Positions 36,338 through 46,346 are shown, counted from the first letter of the stretch. The stretch: 64,000 nucleotides of DNA from Sphingomonas sp. PP-F2F-G114-C0414 (GCF_003688595.1 NZ_RCWT01000010.1:620001-684000); one strand, 5' to 3'. The notes: a model not told the origin generated them from the sequence alone. Program-made: numbers and translations.

Positions 36338-37326
36338 CCACCACCACGCTCCTTCCCGACCCCAGCTCCCCCCTCTCCCGCGAATCCGCCCGAGAAGCCT
36401 TCGCCGACATCCTCGACGCCCGCGCGAGCGACGACGCGATCGCCACCTTCCTCACCGACCTCGCGACCCGCGGCGAAACCAGCATCGAGATCGCCGAAGC
36501 CGCGCGCGCGCTGCGCAACCGGATGATCCCGATCGACGCCCCCGCCGGCGCGATCGACGTCTGCGGTACCGGCGGCGACGGCCACCACACCTTGAACGTC
36601 TCGACCGCCGTCGCGCTCGTGGTCGCCGCGTGCGGTGTCCCCGTCGCCAAGCACGGCAACCGCGCCGCCTCGAGCAAGGCCGGCGCCGCCGACACGCTGG
36701 AGGTCCTCGGTCTCGACATGGACCGCGCCGGCGCCACTGCGGAGGCAAGCCTCAACGAGATCGGCATCGCCTTCCTGTTCGCCGCCAACCACCATCCGGC
36801 GATGAAGCGCATCACGCCGATCCGCCAACGCATAGCCAAGCGCACCATCTTCAACCTGATGGGCCCGCTCGCCAACCCGGCCGGCACCACCCGGCAGCTC
36901 ATCGGCATCGCCCGCCCCGACTATGTGTCGCTTTACGCCGAAGCCCTCGAACAGCTCGGCACCGAAGCCGCGCTCGTCGTCTCGGGCGAAGAAGGCCTCG
37001 ACGAACTGTCCGGCGCCGGCCCCAGCATCGTCGCGTCGGTCGGCACCGTAACGCTGCCCGCCAGCATCACCCCCGAAGACGCAGGCCTCACCCGCCACGC
37101 CATCACCGACATCCGCGGCGGCGACGCGCACCACAACGCCGACGCACTCCGCCGCCTGCTGAAAGGCGAGACCGGCGCCTACCGCGACGCCGTCCTGCTC
37201 AACGCCGCCGCCGCCTTGATGGTCGCCGGCACCGTCCCCACTCTCGTCGACGGCGCGGCCAAAGCCGCCGCCGCCCTCGACACCGGCAGCGCCGACGCGC
37301 TGCTCGCCCGCTGGATCGCCTACTGA
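36334..37326 (+). CDS. trpD: Anthranilate phosphoribosyltransferase
   Basis: Transfers phosphoribosyl from PRPP to anthranilate, second step of tryptophan synthesis. The 330-residue protein has the PRPP loop [13 protein letters not shown], the [21 protein letters not shown] anthranilate/PRPP region (about 107-126), and [10 protein letters not shown]. The start is the GTG at 36334-36336, four bases overlapping the trpG stop, with GGAGG from the repeat five bases upstream. The N-terminal about 20 residues are variable in the family, so a downstream start cannot be fully excluded. Confidence 0.96.
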   Translation: MTTTTLLPDPSSPLSRESAREAFADILDARASDDAIATFLTDLATRGETSIEIAEAARALRNRMIPIDAPAGAIDVCGTGGDGHHTLNVSTAVALVVAACGVPVAKHGNRAASSKAGAADTLEVLGLDMDRAGATAEASLNEIGIAFLFAANHHPAMKRITPIRQRIAKRTIFNLMGPLANPAGTTRQLIGIARPDYVSLYAEALEQLGTEAALVVSGEEGLDELSGAGPSIVASVGTVTLPASITPEDAGLTRHAITDIRGGDAHHNADALRRLLKGETGAYRDAVLLNAAAALMVAGTVPTLVDGAAKAAAALDTGSADALLARWIAY

Positions 37327-37327
37327 C

Positions 37328-38104
37328 ATGACCATGCTCGACCGTATCCTCGAGACCAAGCGCGCCGAAGTCGCTGCGCGCAAGGCAACGACCTCGCTCG
37401 CCGACATCGACGCCGGCATCGCCCGCATGTCGAAGCCGCGCGGCTTCCGCGCCGCGCTGGACGCGAAGACCGGCTACGCGCTGGTCGCCGAGGTGAAGAA
37501 AGCGAGTCCGTCCAAAGGCCTGATCCGCGCCGATTTCGATCCCGTAGCCCACGCTCGCGCCTACGAAGCCGGCGGTGCCGCGTGCCTGTCGGTCCTCACC
37601 GATGAAAAGTGGTTCCAGGGCTCCGACGCCTATCTGACCGCGGCGCGCGACGCCGTCTCGATCCCCGTCCTGCGGAAGGACTTCATGGTCGATCCGTGGC
37701 AGTCGACCGAAGCGCGCGCGATCGGCGCCGACTGCATCCTGATCATCGTCGCAGCACTCGACGACATCCAGATGGCCGAGATCGAGGCTTCCGCGCTCGA
37801 ATGCGGCATGGACGTGCTGGTCGAAGTCCACGACGCGCACGAGATGGAGCGCGCGCTGCGGCTCAAGTCGCGGCTTATCGGCGTCAACAACCGCGACCTG
37901 CGCGACTTCTCGGTCGATTTCCAGCGCACCTACGATCTCGTCGGCAAGGCGCCCAAGGACTGCACCTTCGTCGCCGAAAGCGGGCTCACGACTCGCGCCG
38001 AACTCGACGCGATGGCCGAACACGACATCCACTGCTTCCTGATCGGCGAAGCGCTGATGCGCCAGAACGACGTCGAAGCCGCTACACGAGCGCTCATCGG
38101 ATGA
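37328..38104 (+). CDS. trpC: Indole-3-glycerol phosphate synthase
   Basis: Closes the indole ring from carboxyphenylamino-deoxyribulose phosphate. The 258-residue TIM barrel has the active-site lysine in [12 protein letters not shown] (about residue 56), the [12 protein letters not shown] segment, VLRKDFMVD, and [17 protein letters not shown] precedes the final phosphate-binding loop. It begins one base after the trpD stop and overlaps moaC by ATGA, so it is tightly coupled in the operon. There is no fusion to TrpF. Confidence 0.97.
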   Translation: MTMLDRILETKRAEVAARKATTSLADIDAGIARMSKPRGFRAALDAKTGYALVAEVKKASPSKGLIRADFDPVAHARAYEAGGAACLSVLTDEKWFQGSDAYLTAARDAVSIPVLRKDFMVDPWQSTEARAIGADCILIIVAALDDIQMAEIEASALECGMDVLVEVHDAHEMERALRLKSRLIGVNNRDLRDFSVDFQRTYDLVGKAPKDCTFVAESGLTTRAELDAMAEHDIHCFLIGEALMRQNDVEAATRALIG

Positions 38105-38568
38105 CCGGCCTCACCCACATCGACGAAGCCGGCGCGGCAAGAATGGTCGACGTCGGCGGCAAGGCGATCACCGCCCGGGAAGCCGTCGCCTCCGGCCGTA
38201 TCACCATGTCCGCCGAAGCCGCCGCGGCGATCGGCGCCGGCACCGCGAAAAAGGGCGACGTCCTCGCCGTCGCGCGCGTCGCGGGCATCATGGCCGCCAA
38301 GCGCACCAGCGACCTCATCCCCCTCTGCCACCCGCTCCCGCTCACGAAGGTGGAAATCGACTTGGTCGTCGACGAAACCGGCGTCACCGCCACCGCCACC
38401 GCCTCGACCGAAGGCAAGACCGGCGTCGAAATGGAAGCCCTGACGGCTGCTACGGTCACACTCCTGACGATCTACGACATGGCCAAAGCGATCGACAAGA
38501 CGATGGTCCTCACCGAAATCCGCGTCCGCGCCAAGTCCGGCGGCAAATCCGGCAACTGGACCGCGTAA
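38101..38568 (+). CDS. moaC: Cyclic pyranopterin monophosphate synthase
   Basis: Acts with MoaA to convert GTP to cyclic pyranopterin monophosphate, the first stable intermediate of molybdenum cofactor. The 155-residue protein carries the signature [15 protein letters not shown] and the [14 protein letters not shown] block with its catalytic Lys and His/Asp residues nearby (YDMAKAIDK). ATGA overlap with trpC shows translational coupling. The trpC-moaC-moeA order is a conserved alphaproteobacterial arrangement, but here moaC and moeA are split by a TonB-like gene on the other strand. Confidence 0.96.
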   Translation: MTGLTHIDEAGAARMVDVGGKAITAREAVASGRITMSAEAAAAIGAGTAKKGDVLAVARVAGIMAAKRTSDLIPLCHPLPLTKVEIDLVVDETGVTATATASTEGKTGVEMEALTAATVTLLTIYDMAKAIDKTMVLTEIRVRAKSGGKSGNWTA

Positions 38569-38575
38569 CGAGGCA

Positions 38576-38598
38576 CCCTCTCCCCAAAGGGGAGAGGG
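38576..38598. terminator. Perfect hairpin after moaC, probable bidirectional terminator
   Basis: A 10-bp perfect stem with arms CCCTCTCCCC and GGGGAGAGGG around an AAA loop starts eight bases after the moaC stop. No T-run follows. It lies between the convergent moaC and TonB-like genes and belongs to the family at 425-523. Confidence 0.6.
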
Positions 38599-38659
38599 AT
38601 AGACGCCAAAGGCGGCAAGGGTGAGGGCAAGCCAAGCAGTTTGCCGTCAATTCAGGGCC

Positions 38660-39400
38660 TTAATCCCCGCCAATAGCCCATTCGTGATCCTCGACGATCG
38701 TCGACTCCACCGGCCGCCCCGCCGCATCGAGCGAGGGATCATACCGAAACCGCTCCTCGATCAACCGACACGTCAGGTCATCCAGCTCCCGGCTCCCGCT
38801 CGACCGCGTCACCCGGCACCGCGACACCCGCCCATCGGTCTGCACCAGATACCGAACCGAAACCCGCCCCCGGATACCCGTCTCCGCCGCCTCGCGCGGA
38901 TAATCGGAGTCCTTCAACCGCCCCTTGCGCCACCGCGGCGGCGTCTCCTCGCCACCCCCACCGTCGCCGTCGCCATATCCCCCACTCCCGGTGCCATTCC
39001 CGACTCCGCCACTCCCGCTCCCCGGCCCGCGCACATCCGAAGCGCCCGCCGTAGCCTGCGCACCCACGCCAGCCTTCTCCGCGACCACGACCGGCGGCGG
39101 CACCACAACCGGCACCACCGGCGGCGGCGCGACCACCTCGGTAGCCTTCGACCTCAAATTAGGCGGCGACGCAGCCCCCTCCGGCTTGCGACTAGGCGAA
39201 GGCCGAGGCCTGACCTTCTCCTCGGGCGGCGGTGACGGAGGCGGCGCCGCATCGAACACCTTCAACGCATCGGTCACCGCCGCCGGCATCGTCACCACCA
39301 GCCCATTGAGCAGCGCGTAGCCAAGCACCCCCGGCAGAAGGACCGCGCCTAGCGCTGCCCCGATCCTGTCTCTCGCCCGAGGCTGATTACGCGTCATCAT
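38660..39400 (-). CDS. TonB-family energy-transducing protein
   Basis: A 246-residue TonB-like protein. A membrane segment near the N-terminus (about 15-40, IGAALGAVLLPGVLGYALLN) is followed by a Pro-rich periplasmic stalk with PPPSPPPEEK and PVVPVVVPPPVVV, a Gly-rich linker (GSGSGGVGNGTGSGGYG) and a C-terminal TonB domain with YPREAAETGIRGRVSVRYLV. It likely couples the proton gradient to outer-membrane receptors such as the one at 2992-6114. The start at 39400 or 39397 (MMTRNQ) fits; the open frame reaches further. No exbB/exbD is adjacent. Confidence 0.88.
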   Translation of the reverse strand: MMTRNQPRARDRIGAALGAVLLPGVLGYALLNGLVVTMPAAVTDALKVFDAAPPPSPPPEEKVRPRPSPSRKPEGAASPPNLRSKATEVVAPPPVVPVVVPPPVVVAEKAGVGAQATAGASDVRGPGSGSGGVGNGTGSGGYGDGDGGGGEETPPRWRKGRLKDSDYPREAAETGIRGRVSVRYLVQTDGRVSRCRVTRSSGSRELDDLTCRLIEERFRYDPSLDAAGRPVESTIVEDHEWAIGGD

Positions 39401-39536
39401 GCTGATCTGGTGTCTCTTTCCCCCAAACAAAGCCCCGCACCGGATGAACCCGCGCTGGCCAAACGTACGAAGGACGCGAAGGCCATCACCAGCATCCACT
39501 CGCCGGCCCGAAAGAACAGCGGCACCAATCTGCCAG
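39401..39536. other. Non-coding leader of the TonB-like gene
   Basis: Part of a 581-base gap between divergent TonB-like and moeA genes. This portion holds nothing I can identify; open frames here are extensions of the TonB-like frame and lack coding character. The rest of the gap holds a 19-bp tandem repeat, palindromic repeats and about 240 bases of plain sequence (39738-39981). Confidence 0.4.
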
Positions 39537-39612
39537 CACCACACCAGCGAACTGGCACCACCTCAGCGAACTAGCTCCACACCAGCGAACTAGCTCCACA
39601 CCAGCGAACTAG
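39537..39612. repeat. Tandem repeat, four units of 19 bp
   Basis: Four head-to-tail 19-base units: positions 39575-39593 and 39594-39612 are identical (CTCCACACCAGCGAACTAG); 39537-39555 and 39556-39574 differ by a few bases. The array runs straight into a copy of the CCCCGGCGAAGG palindromic repeat. It lies upstream of both the TonB-like and moeA genes. Confidence 0.85.
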
Positions 39613-39737
39613 CACCACCCCGGCGAAGGCCCGGGCCCAGTTGGGAAGGCCAACATTACAGCGACCGCCGTCTGCCCAACCCCTGTTTCCCCGCGAAGGC
39701 GGGGACCCAGACTGGGCTCCCGCCTTCGCGGGAGAAC
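39613..39737. repeat. Palindromic repeats of two families side by side
   Basis: A single CCCCGGCGAAGGCCCGGG copy (39617-39650) is followed by an inverted pair of the CCCGCGAAGGCGGG family meeting at CCCAGACTGGG (39686-39737). They occupy the middle of the gap between divergent genes, an uncommon position for these elements in this window. Confidence 0.7.
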
Positions 39738-39981
39738 AAGGAGGCAGTAGCTGCGACGGACCGCCCTGCCAGCGGCCGCAGTCCCGACAACACCTGTCCT
39801 ACATCCCAAACCCATGGCAAAGCGCCAAACAAGGCCGAAACTCACACCCTCCCGCCGGACCTTCTGCCGGACGAAACCGTTCCAAACCTGAAACCCCAAA
39901 ACTGCTCCCGCCAAAAGTCTCCCAGCGTGTGAACTTCCTGCACTTCCGGCAGGAAAACCACGTAATATCAGAGCTAAAAGC

Positions 39982-41163
39982 ATGACCCTAGTCCCCGTCG
40001 CCGAAGCCCAGTCCCGCCTCTTCGCCATGGCCCCCCGCGTCGGCCACGAGACCGTGACGCTACGCGAAGCCGCCGGCCGCTGGGCCGCCGAGGACATCCT
40101 CGCCCGCCGCACGCAACCCGCCGCCGACCTGTCCGCCATGGACGGCTACGCGATCCGCTTCGAAGACCTCCCCGGCCCCTGGAAAGTCATCGGCGAAAGC
40201 GCCGCCGGCCGCCCCTTCACTGGCAAGGTCGGCCCAAGAGAAGCCACCCGCATCTTCACCGGCGCCGCCATGCCCGACGGCGCCGACACCGTCTTGGTCC
40301 AGGAAGAAGCCGAACGCGACGGCGAAACCCTGATCCTAGCCGGCGAAGGCCCCCCGACGCTCGGCCGCAACACCCGCCGCAAGGGCCTCGACTTCTCCAC
40401 CGGCACCCGCCTGATCGCCGCCGGCGACCGCCTCAGCCCTGCGCGGATCGCCGTCGCCGCAACCGGCGGCCACGGCAGCCTCACCGTCAACCGCCGCGTC
40501 CGCGTCGCCGTCGCCGCCACCGGCGACGAACTCGTCCCCCCCGGTTCGACCACCGACGGCGTCGCGCTCCCCGAATCGAACGGCATCATGCTCGCCGCGA
40601 TGCTTGCGGACGTGCCCGTCGACATCATCGACCTCGGCATCCTCCCCGACAATCTCGAGATCCTCCGCGAAGCCTTCGCCAGCGTGCAGGCAGACCTACT
40701 AGTCACCACCGGCGGCGCATCGGTAGGCGACCACGATCTCGTCCGCCCGGCGATCGAAGCCGCCGGCGGGACCATCGATTTCTGGCGGATCGCGCTGCGC
40801 CCCGGCAAGCCGATGATGGCCGGCCGGATCGGCGAGATGATGGTACTCGGCCTCCCCGGCAACCCGGTCTCCGCGTTCGTCACCGCGACGTTGTTCGTCA
40901 AACCCGTCGTCGCGCACATGGCCGGCGCGCGCGACCCGCTCCCCCAGTCGACCCATGCACTGCTCGGCGAAGACCTGCCCGCGAACAACGCCCGCACCGA
41001 CTATCTCCGCGCCGAACTGCGCGATGGCAAAGCCTATGCCTCGACGATCCAGGACAGTTCGATGCTGCTCACGCTCGCCCGCTCGACCTGCCTGATAGTC
41101 CGCCCGGGCAACGCTCCGGTTGCAAAGACAGGCGAATCGGCGGAAATCCTCGTGATCGCGTGA
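39982..41163 (+). CDS. moeA: Molybdopterin molybdenumtransferase
   Basis: Inserts molybdate into adenylated molybdopterin to form the active cofactor. The 393-residue protein has the MoeA N-terminal domains with DLSAMDGYAIR and FTGAAMPDGADTVLVQEE, and the MoCF-fold domain with VAVAATGDELVPPG and the TTGGASVGDHDLV motif, then LPGNPVSAFVT. It precedes lexA on the same strand by 68 bp; lexA has its own SOS-controlled promoter, so read-through would be secondary. The start ATG at 39982 lies in a plain stretch without a strong Shine-Dalgarno. Confidence 0.96.
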   Translation: MTLVPVAEAQSRLFAMAPRVGHETVTLREAAGRWAAEDILARRTQPAADLSAMDGYAIRFEDLPGPWKVIGESAAGRPFTGKVGPREATRIFTGAAMPDGADTVLVQEEAERDGETLILAGEGPPTLGRNTRRKGLDFSTGTRLIAAGDRLSPARIAVAATGGHGSLTVNRRVRVAVAATGDELVPPGSTTDGVALPESNGIMLAAMLADVPVDIIDLGILPDNLEILREAFASVQADLLVTTGGASVGDHDLVRPAIEAAGGTIDFWRIALRPGKPMMAGRIGEMMVLGLPGNPVSAFVTATLFVKPVVAHMAGARDPLPQSTHALLGEDLPANNARTDYLRAELRDGKAYASTIQDSSMLLTLARSTCLIVRPGNAPVAKTGESAEILVIA

Positions 41164-41189
41164 CGCGAGCGCTTGACGCCGTTAATTAT

Positions 41190-41215
41190 GTTCCATAGAA
41201 GTTCCCAGTCTGTTC
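41190..41215 (+). promoter_or_regulatory. Two overlapping LexA (SOS) boxes in the lexA promoter
   Basis: GTTC occurs at 41190, 41201 and 41212, each pair separated by exactly seven bases, giving two overlapping copies of the alphaproteobacterial SOS box GTTC-N7-GTTC. A TTGACG -35 element (41173-41178) with a 17-base spacer puts a TAGAAG -10 element (41196-41201) inside the boxes, so bound LexA would block RNA polymerase. The start codon follows at 41232. Confidence 0.88.
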
Positions 41216-41231
41216 CGGACGGAGAACCGCC

Positions 41232-41906
41232 ATGCTCACGCGCAAGCAGCACGAACTCGTCTGCTTCATCAACGATCGCCTCAATGATACCGGCGTCTCG
41301 CCGTCGTTCGAGGAGATGAAGGACGCACTCGACCTCAAGTCGAAGTCGGGCGTCCACCGTCTGATCAGCGCGCTCGAGGAGCGCAACTTCATCCGCCGTC
41401 TGCCGAACCGCGCGCGCGCGCTCGAAGTGCTGCGAATGCCAGAGCGTGCGGAGAAGAAGGCGCCGTCGAAGGCGTCGAACGTCAAGGCAGCCCCCGCCGC
41501 CGCGACGCCGCAACCGGCCAACGACGTTATCGAGATTCCCTTGCACGGCCGCATCGCCGCCGGCGTCCCGATTGAGGCGTTCGAAGGCAGCACGATGCTA
41601 GCCGTCCCCGCCGCGTTGCTCGGCACGGGCGAACATTATGCGCTGGAAGTATCCGGCGACTCGATGGTCGAAGCTGGCATTCTCGACGGCGATTACGCCC
41701 TGATCCGCCGCACCGAAACGGCGCGAGACGGCGAGATCGTAGTCGCGCTGATTGAAGACAGCGAAGCCACCCTCAAATACTTCCGCCGCGAAGGCGCCAT
41801 GGTCCGCCTCGACCCGGCAAACCGAGCCTACGACCCCCAACGCTACGCCCCCGCCCAAGTCCGCGTCCAAGGCAAACTCTCCGGCATCCTCCGCCGCTAC
41901 GACTGA
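41232..41906 (+). CDS. lexA: LexA repressor, S24 autoprotease
   Basis: Represses SOS genes until RecA filaments trigger its self-cleavage. The 224-residue protein has the winged-helix N-terminus ([17 protein letters not shown]; then [11 protein letters not shown] and [18 protein letters not shown]), a charged linker (about 75-100), and the S24 catalytic domain with serine in [16 protein letters not shown] and lysine in [12 protein letters not shown]. The Ala-Gly cleavage bond is in GRIAAGVP (about 117-118). Two SOS boxes in its promoter show autoregulation. GGACGGAG precedes the ATG. Confidence 0.97.
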   Translation: MLTRKQHELVCFINDRLNDTGVSPSFEEMKDALDLKSKSGVHRLISALEERNFIRRLPNRARALEVLRMPERAEKKAPSKASNVKAAPAAATPQPANDVIEIPLHGRIAAGVPIEAFEGSTMLAVPAALLGTGEHYALEVSGDSMVEAGILDGDYALIRRTETARDGEIVVALIEDSEATLKYFRREGAMVRLDPANRAYDPQRYAPAQVRVQGKLSGILRRYD

Positions 41907-42202
41907 ACCGCGGAGGGCGGCCGATGTGCTTGTTCGGCGCGTCGGCCTCGTTCTCTAATCGCGCCGACGAGGCCGTATGTCGGACGGTACGACAAAGCCC
42001 CCGTTTGTCGGAAAACGGGCGCCGGAACTGTTCGGCAGAGCTGGCATTTTGCTCAAGAGCATCGAAGCTGACGCAAGTGTTTTGGTGCAGTCTTAACAAA
42101 ATTCTGTGAAGCGCATGAACGTCTATTCCCGATGCGGCATGGCGTTCGGAAGACGATCCCGCATTCCATTACAAAACGGGGCCTTGGACAAAAAAGAGAT
42201 AA
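41907..42202. other. Non-coding region after lexA with hairpins
   Basis: No supported gene. A 10-bp stem TCGGCCTCGT/ACGAGGCCG (41942-41975) and a second hairpin CGACAAA/TTTGTCG (about 41990-42010) follow lexA and may end its transcript; neither has a T-run. The rest, to 42202, is lower in GC than its surroundings and shows nothing I can name. Small open frames here lack ribosome binding sites and codon bias. Confidence 0.45.
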
Positions 42203-42290
42203 TCTCTGCGCCTCTGCGCCTCTGCGCGAACATCTCGTCGACGCCCCTCGGCGCAGCAGAAGATTGGTTCGCGCAGAGACGCAGAGGTGC
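42203..42290. repeat. Inverted repeat of CTCTGCG units
   Basis: A direct run of CTCTGCGC units (42203-42228) faces the inverted GCGCAGAGACGCAGAGG (42271-42287), enclosing about 45 bases. It belongs to a class of repeats distinct from the GC hairpins elsewhere in the window. Confidence 0.65.
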
Positions 42291-42448
42291 TCCGCTCAGA
42301 GAAGAACGCCGCTGTTCCAAACGCCTTCGGAATGAACCCTAGGCAACCGCCCGCCAAATTTACTCTACCCTGCAAGACTTCTCCGCGGCTCGGCGGCTCC
42401 GCGTAAACATTCATTTCACTACAATTGCCTACGGCTACGGATAATTGT

Positions 42449-42603
42449 GTTCACGCAAAGGCACAAAGGCGCAAAGGCGCAAAGCTGTTGCGTCTGGACC
42501 AGCGCACCGTCCTTTCCGGGCACAGAGGAAGCCGACATGACGCTCTCGTTTATTGAAACGGCCGCGGTCTCCCGAAACGCACCACCTTAGCGCCTTTGCG
42601 TGA
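42449..42603. repeat. Inverted repeat of AAAGGCGC units
   Basis: Three or four copies of AAAGGCGCA-like units (TTCACGCAAAGGCACAAAGG, from 42449) face an inverted TAGCGCCTTTGCGTGA (42590-42604) near the comEC stop. A short hairpin ACAATT/AATTGT (42421-42448) lies just before it. The two elements together fill most of the gap between convergent lexA and comEC. Confidence 0.6.
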
Positions 42604-42616
42604 TCAATTTTACGTG

Positions 42617-44851
42617 TCAGCGTCTCCCATGTGCTCGAAACGCCGATGCTGAGCCCCGAAACCCGCCCCGCTGCGGCTTGAAAGAATATGGAGTGCGTTC
42701 GAGGATTGGCGGGTCGCGCCAAGGGTGGCGGTCGCCCGCGTTCAGTATCGTCACGACCGTCCCCGCCCCAAAAGTCAGCGCGACACCGCCCGTCCTCCGT
42801 AAAACGCGGCGATCCAGTTTCAGCCACCGCGGTACGCACCGCTTCGGCAGACCACGTTCGCTGACGACGACGTCGGCGCCCCGACAGGCGGCGATCAGTT
42901 CAGCGATAGGAACCATATAGGCGCTGCGCGTCGCGAGGACTCGCCACATTCGTCCCCGTGCGGCGATATCGGTGACGCACAGATCGCGACTGCACCGCGC
43001 GTCGGGTTGGTCCGCCAGCAGCAGCGGCTCGCCGTCCACCCCGCCGTTCTCCGCCAGCATGTCGCGCGTATAGTCGCCAGCCCTATCGCGCAGCATTGCG
43101 AGCCCCGCCGCCGTTCGCACCGCGACATGGCGCCCGTCGCCGGTCACGAGAACATCTGGCGCCGGCGTCGTCATCGCCCAGACCGCGCCAATCGCCAAAG
43201 GTATCAGCCCAAGCCGCCGCCACCGCGTCCGCCACAAGGCTATCCAGATGCCACCAACGATCATCGACGCGAACGCCGCCGTCGGCATCGCGGGCAAGGA
43301 CCGCACCGAACCTGGTGCGCTGGCAACAAAATGTGCAAGCCATAGCAGAGCGTCGAGCGAGCGCTGGACCAGCCACCAGATCGGCGCCCCGATCCCGCCG
43401 GCATCGAGCAACAACGCCAAAGCCTCCAGCGGCATCACCACGAAGGTCGTGAGAGGAATCGCGATGATGTTCGCGAACGCGCCGTAGAGCCCGGCCTTGT
43501 GGAAATGATAGACCGCGATCGGCATCAGCGCGAACTCGACAAGCAGGCCGGTGAGCAACAGCGATACTACCCCACGGGCGAGGCGGCGCGGTTGGCTTTC
43601 CTCGTGCGGCCCGAAAAACGCGCGAACCGAAGGATGCTCGTGCAGCGCCATGATCGCGGTTATCGCCGCGAACGAGAGTTGGAAGCTCGGCCCCGCCGCC
43701 GATTCGGGCAGGACGAGCATTACGCACGCCGCCCCCGCCGCGACGAGCCGCAAGGTCATCGCCTCGCGCCCCATCGCCAGCGCCGCCAGCACGAGCAACG
43801 CAGCGACGCACGACCGAATCGTTGGAACCTGGCTTCCGGTCAGCAACGTGTAGCCGATAGCCGCCGCCGCTCCCGCTAGCGCAGCGATCAGAGGCAGGCG
43901 CGCATGCAATGCCAGCCAAGGACTTAGCGCCAGCAGACGCAACACGATCAGCATAGTCGCGGCTACCGCAGCCGTAATATGCAATCCGCTCACCGACAGC
44001 AGATGCGCGAGCCCAGCGCGGCGCATCGCCTCCGAATCTTCTTCGCTAATGGCACCGACATCGCCGGTCGCGAGGGCTGCAGCGATCCCCCCCGCGCTGC
44101 CGTCCAGACGTGATACGATGTGGTGAGAGAGCGCGACGCGGATGCCGGCTCCCGACTCACTCGGCGTCGTCACGACTACGGGCGCGAAACCTCTTCCAGT
44201 CGCGCCGATCCCGCCGAACCACGCGACTCGCGCAAAGTCATAGGCGCCAGGCACTGCGGGCAAAGGCGGTGGCATCAGACGCGCCCTTAGGCGGATGATC
44301 GCGCCAGTCCCGAGCAACTTCGGCGCATCCGTTTCAGCAAGATTAACGCGGACGCGGTATGGCAGGGCAACCGGTTGCCCGTCGGTCTCAACGCCCTTCG
44401 CGATCGGCAGCAGCGTCAGCCGGACCAGCTTCCGTGCCACCAGCGGCTCGATCGCCTCCACCGTCGCGGAGAAGCTAGCGATCGTCGGTCCGCCCAGCAC
44501 GGGTCGCGCCACCGACTCCGATCGCGCCCAGATAAGCCCCAGCCCCAGCGCCGCCGTCAGCAACCCGATCGCCAGCGACCGCGCCGCGCGTCCGCCCTCC
44601 CCCACCGCCAGACACACCAGCCCGCCAGCCACCAACAGCAGCATTGCCACGCACCACGCCGCCGGGTCCGGCAACGCGAACCACAACGCGATCCCGCCAC
44701 CCAGCACCACCGGCAGCCACAATACCAGTTGGTCGCGCTCCGCCTCCAGCCAGCGCTCCACGGCAAGCCCGGCGGCAGCCCCCCATCGCGGCACGCCCAT
44801 TTGTCGCCACCAAGGACGCATGCTAGGGGCGGCGGCGGCTGTCATGGCCAT
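42617..44851 (-). CDS. comEC: ComEC/Rec2 family DNA-uptake channel protein
   Basis: A 744-residue polytopic membrane protein that carries single-stranded DNA across the inner membrane in natural transformation. It has an N-terminal DUF4131-type soluble domain (about 90-220) and the competence channel domain with the signature [20 protein letters not shown] (about residues 271-290) plus about ten helices. The C-terminal part (about 560-744) occupies the place of the metallo-beta-lactamase domain but lacks the HxHxDH metal motif. The start at 44851 or the ATG at 44821 are both possible. It diverges from gltX across 40 bp and converges on lexA. Confidence 0.9.
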   Translation of the reverse strand: MAMTAAAAPSMRPWWRQMGVPRWGAAAGLAVERWLEAERDQLVLWLPVVLGGGIALWFALPDPAAWCVAMLLLVAGGLVCLAVGEGGRAARSLAIGLLTAALGLGLIWARSESVARPVLGGPTIASFSATVEAIEPLVARKLVRLTLLPIAKGVETDGQPVALPYRVRVNLAETDAPKLLGTGAIIRLRARLMPPPLPAVPGAYDFARVAWFGGIGATGRGFAPVVVTTPSESGAGIRVALSHHIVSRLDGSAGGIAAALATGDVGAISEEDSEAMRRAGLAHLLSVSGLHITAAVAATMLIVLRLLALSPWLALHARLPLIAALAGAAAAIGYTLLTGSQVPTIRSCVAALLVLAALAMGREAMTLRLVAAGAACVMLVLPESAAGPSFQLSFAAITAIMALHEHPSVRAFFGPHEESQPRRLARGVVSLLLTGLLVEFALMPIAVYHFHKAGLYGAFANIIAIPLTTFVVMPLEALALLLDAGGIGAPIWWLVQRSLDALLWLAHFVASAPGSVRSLPAMPTAAFASMIVGGIWIALWRTRWRRLGLIPLAIGAVWAMTTPAPDVLVTGDGRHVAVRTAAGLAMLRDRAGDYTRDMLAENGGVDGEPLLLADQPDARCSRDLCVTDIAARGRMWRVLATRSAYMVPIAELIAACRGADVVVSERGLPKRCVPRWLKLDRRVLRRTGGVALTFGAGTVVTILNAGDRHPWRDPPILERTPYSFKPQRGGFRGSASAFRAHGRR

Positions 44852-44890
44852 CGTTTATCCATCGTTTCATCAGTCTGGGAGCACCCGCGG

Positions 44891-46321
44891 TTGGGCGCAA
44901 TATCTGATACGGGTACCGCCAATCCGGCCGCACCCGTGGTTACCCGTTTCGCTCCGTCGCCGACGGGGTTCCTGCATCTTGGCGGCGCGCGCACCGCGCT
45001 GTTCAACTGGCTGTTCGCAAAAGCAAACGGAGGTAAATTCCTGTTGCGGATCGAGGATACCGACCGGGTCCGCTCGACCGAGCCGGCGATCGACGCGATC
45101 ATCGACGGGATGCGCTGGCTCGGGCTCGACTGGGACGGCGACGTCGTCATGCAGTTCGCAGGTGCTGAGCGTCATGCGCAGGTTGCACACGAAATGGTCG
45201 CGAAGGGCCATGCGTATCGCTGCTACATGACCAACGACGAGATCGCCGCGATGCGCGCCGAGGCACAGGCCGCGAAGAAGCCACTCCGCATCCGCAGCCC
45301 TTGGCGCGATCGTCCCGAGAGCGAAGCGCCGAACCTCCCCCACGTCGTCCGCCTGCGCGCGCCGCAGGAAGGCGCCGTCACGATCGAAGATCGCGTCCAG
45401 GGCGCCGTCACGGTCAAGAACGAAGAGATCGACGACCTCGTCCTGCTCCGTTCGGACGGCACGCCGACCTACATGCTCGCGGTCGTCGTCGACGATCACG
45501 ATATGGGCGTCACGCACGTCATCCGCGGCGACGATCACCTCAACAACGCGTTCCGCCAGTTGCCGATCTACCGTGCGATGGGCTGGCCCGAGCCGATCTA
45601 TGCGCACATCCCGCTGATCCACGGCCCCGACGGCGCCAAGCTGTCGAAGCGTCACGGCGCGGTCGGCATCGAAGCGTACCGCGACGAGATGGGGATCCTT
45701 CCCGAGGCGTTCGACAACTACCTGCTCCGGCTCGGCTGGGGTCACGGCGACGACGAGATCATCAGCCGCGAACAGGCGGTCGAATGGTTCGATCTGTCGG
45801 GCGTCGGCAAGTCGCCCTCGCGCTTCGACCTGAAGAAGCTCGAGAACCTCAATGGCCATTACATCCGCGAAGCCGACGACGCGCGCCTTGCGCGCCTCGC
45901 CGCCGATCGCCTCGGCCACGACCTGCCGACCGGCGGACTCGATCTTCTGACTCGCGCGATGCCCGTCCTGAAGCCGCGTGCCGCAAACCTGAACGAACTG
46001 GCCGAAGGCTCGAATTTCCTGTTCAGCCAGCGTCCTCTGGCGATGGATGACGCCGCGGCGAGCCTTTTACAGGGTGAAGCGAGTGCGATTTTGGTCAATG
46101 TTCATGCCGAACTTGACGCGCTCGCCACGTGGGATACGGAGGCGCTCGAAGGCGCGGTACGGCGCGTGGCCGAAGCGCGGGGCGTCAAGCTCGGCCAGGT
46201 CGCACAGCCGCTTCGCGCCGCGCTGACGGGACGCAAGACGTCGCCGGGTATCTTCGATGTGCTCGACCTGCTCGGGCGCGACGAGAGCCTGGGACGGATC
46301 GCCGACCGGATGGCTAGCTGA
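44891..46321 (+). CDS. gltX: Glutamate--tRNA ligase
   Basis: Charges tRNA-Glu, and in many alphaproteobacteria one GltX copy also misacylates tRNA-Gln. The 476-residue class I synthetase has the HIGH-type motif in [16 protein letters not shown], the KMSKS-type motif [10 protein letters not shown], and the C-terminal anticodon-binding helices. The start is taken as TTG at 44891 with GGGAG ten bases upstream, giving a ten-to-fifteen residue lead common in sphingomonads; a GTG at 44935 directly before VTRFAPSP is the alternative. The next gene, gltA, follows by 25 bp. Confidence 0.95.
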   Translation: MGAISDTGTANPAAPVVTRFAPSPTGFLHLGGARTALFNWLFAKANGGKFLLRIEDTDRVRSTEPAIDAIIDGMRWLGLDWDGDVVMQFAGAERHAQVAHEMVAKGHAYRCYMTNDEIAAMRAEAQAAKKPLRIRSPWRDRPESEAPNLPHVVRLRAPQEGAVTIEDRVQGAVTVKNEEIDDLVLLRSDGTPTYMLAVVVDDHDMGVTHVIRGDDHLNNAFRQLPIYRAMGWPEPIYAHIPLIHGPDGAKLSKRHGAVGIEAYRDEMGILPEAFDNYLLRLGWGHGDDEIISREQAVEWFDLSGVGKSPSRFDLKKLENLNGHYIREADDARLARLAADRLGHDLPTGGLDLLTRAMPVLKPRAANLNELAEGSNFLFSQRPLAMDDAAASLLQGEASAILVNVHAELDALATWDTEALEGAVRRVAEARGVKLGQVAQPLRAALTGRKTSPGIFDVLDLLGRDESLGRIADRMAS

Positions 46322-46346
46322 TAAGATTTCGAGGAAGGATACAAGC

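Noticed and set aside
39537..39737. Possible CRISPR array
   Set aside because: The 19-bp units are directly contiguous with no spacers and no cas genes are present.
41924..42342. Several small open frames after lexA
   Set aside because: Composition follows the repeats, no start signals, no conserved motif; treated as non-coding.
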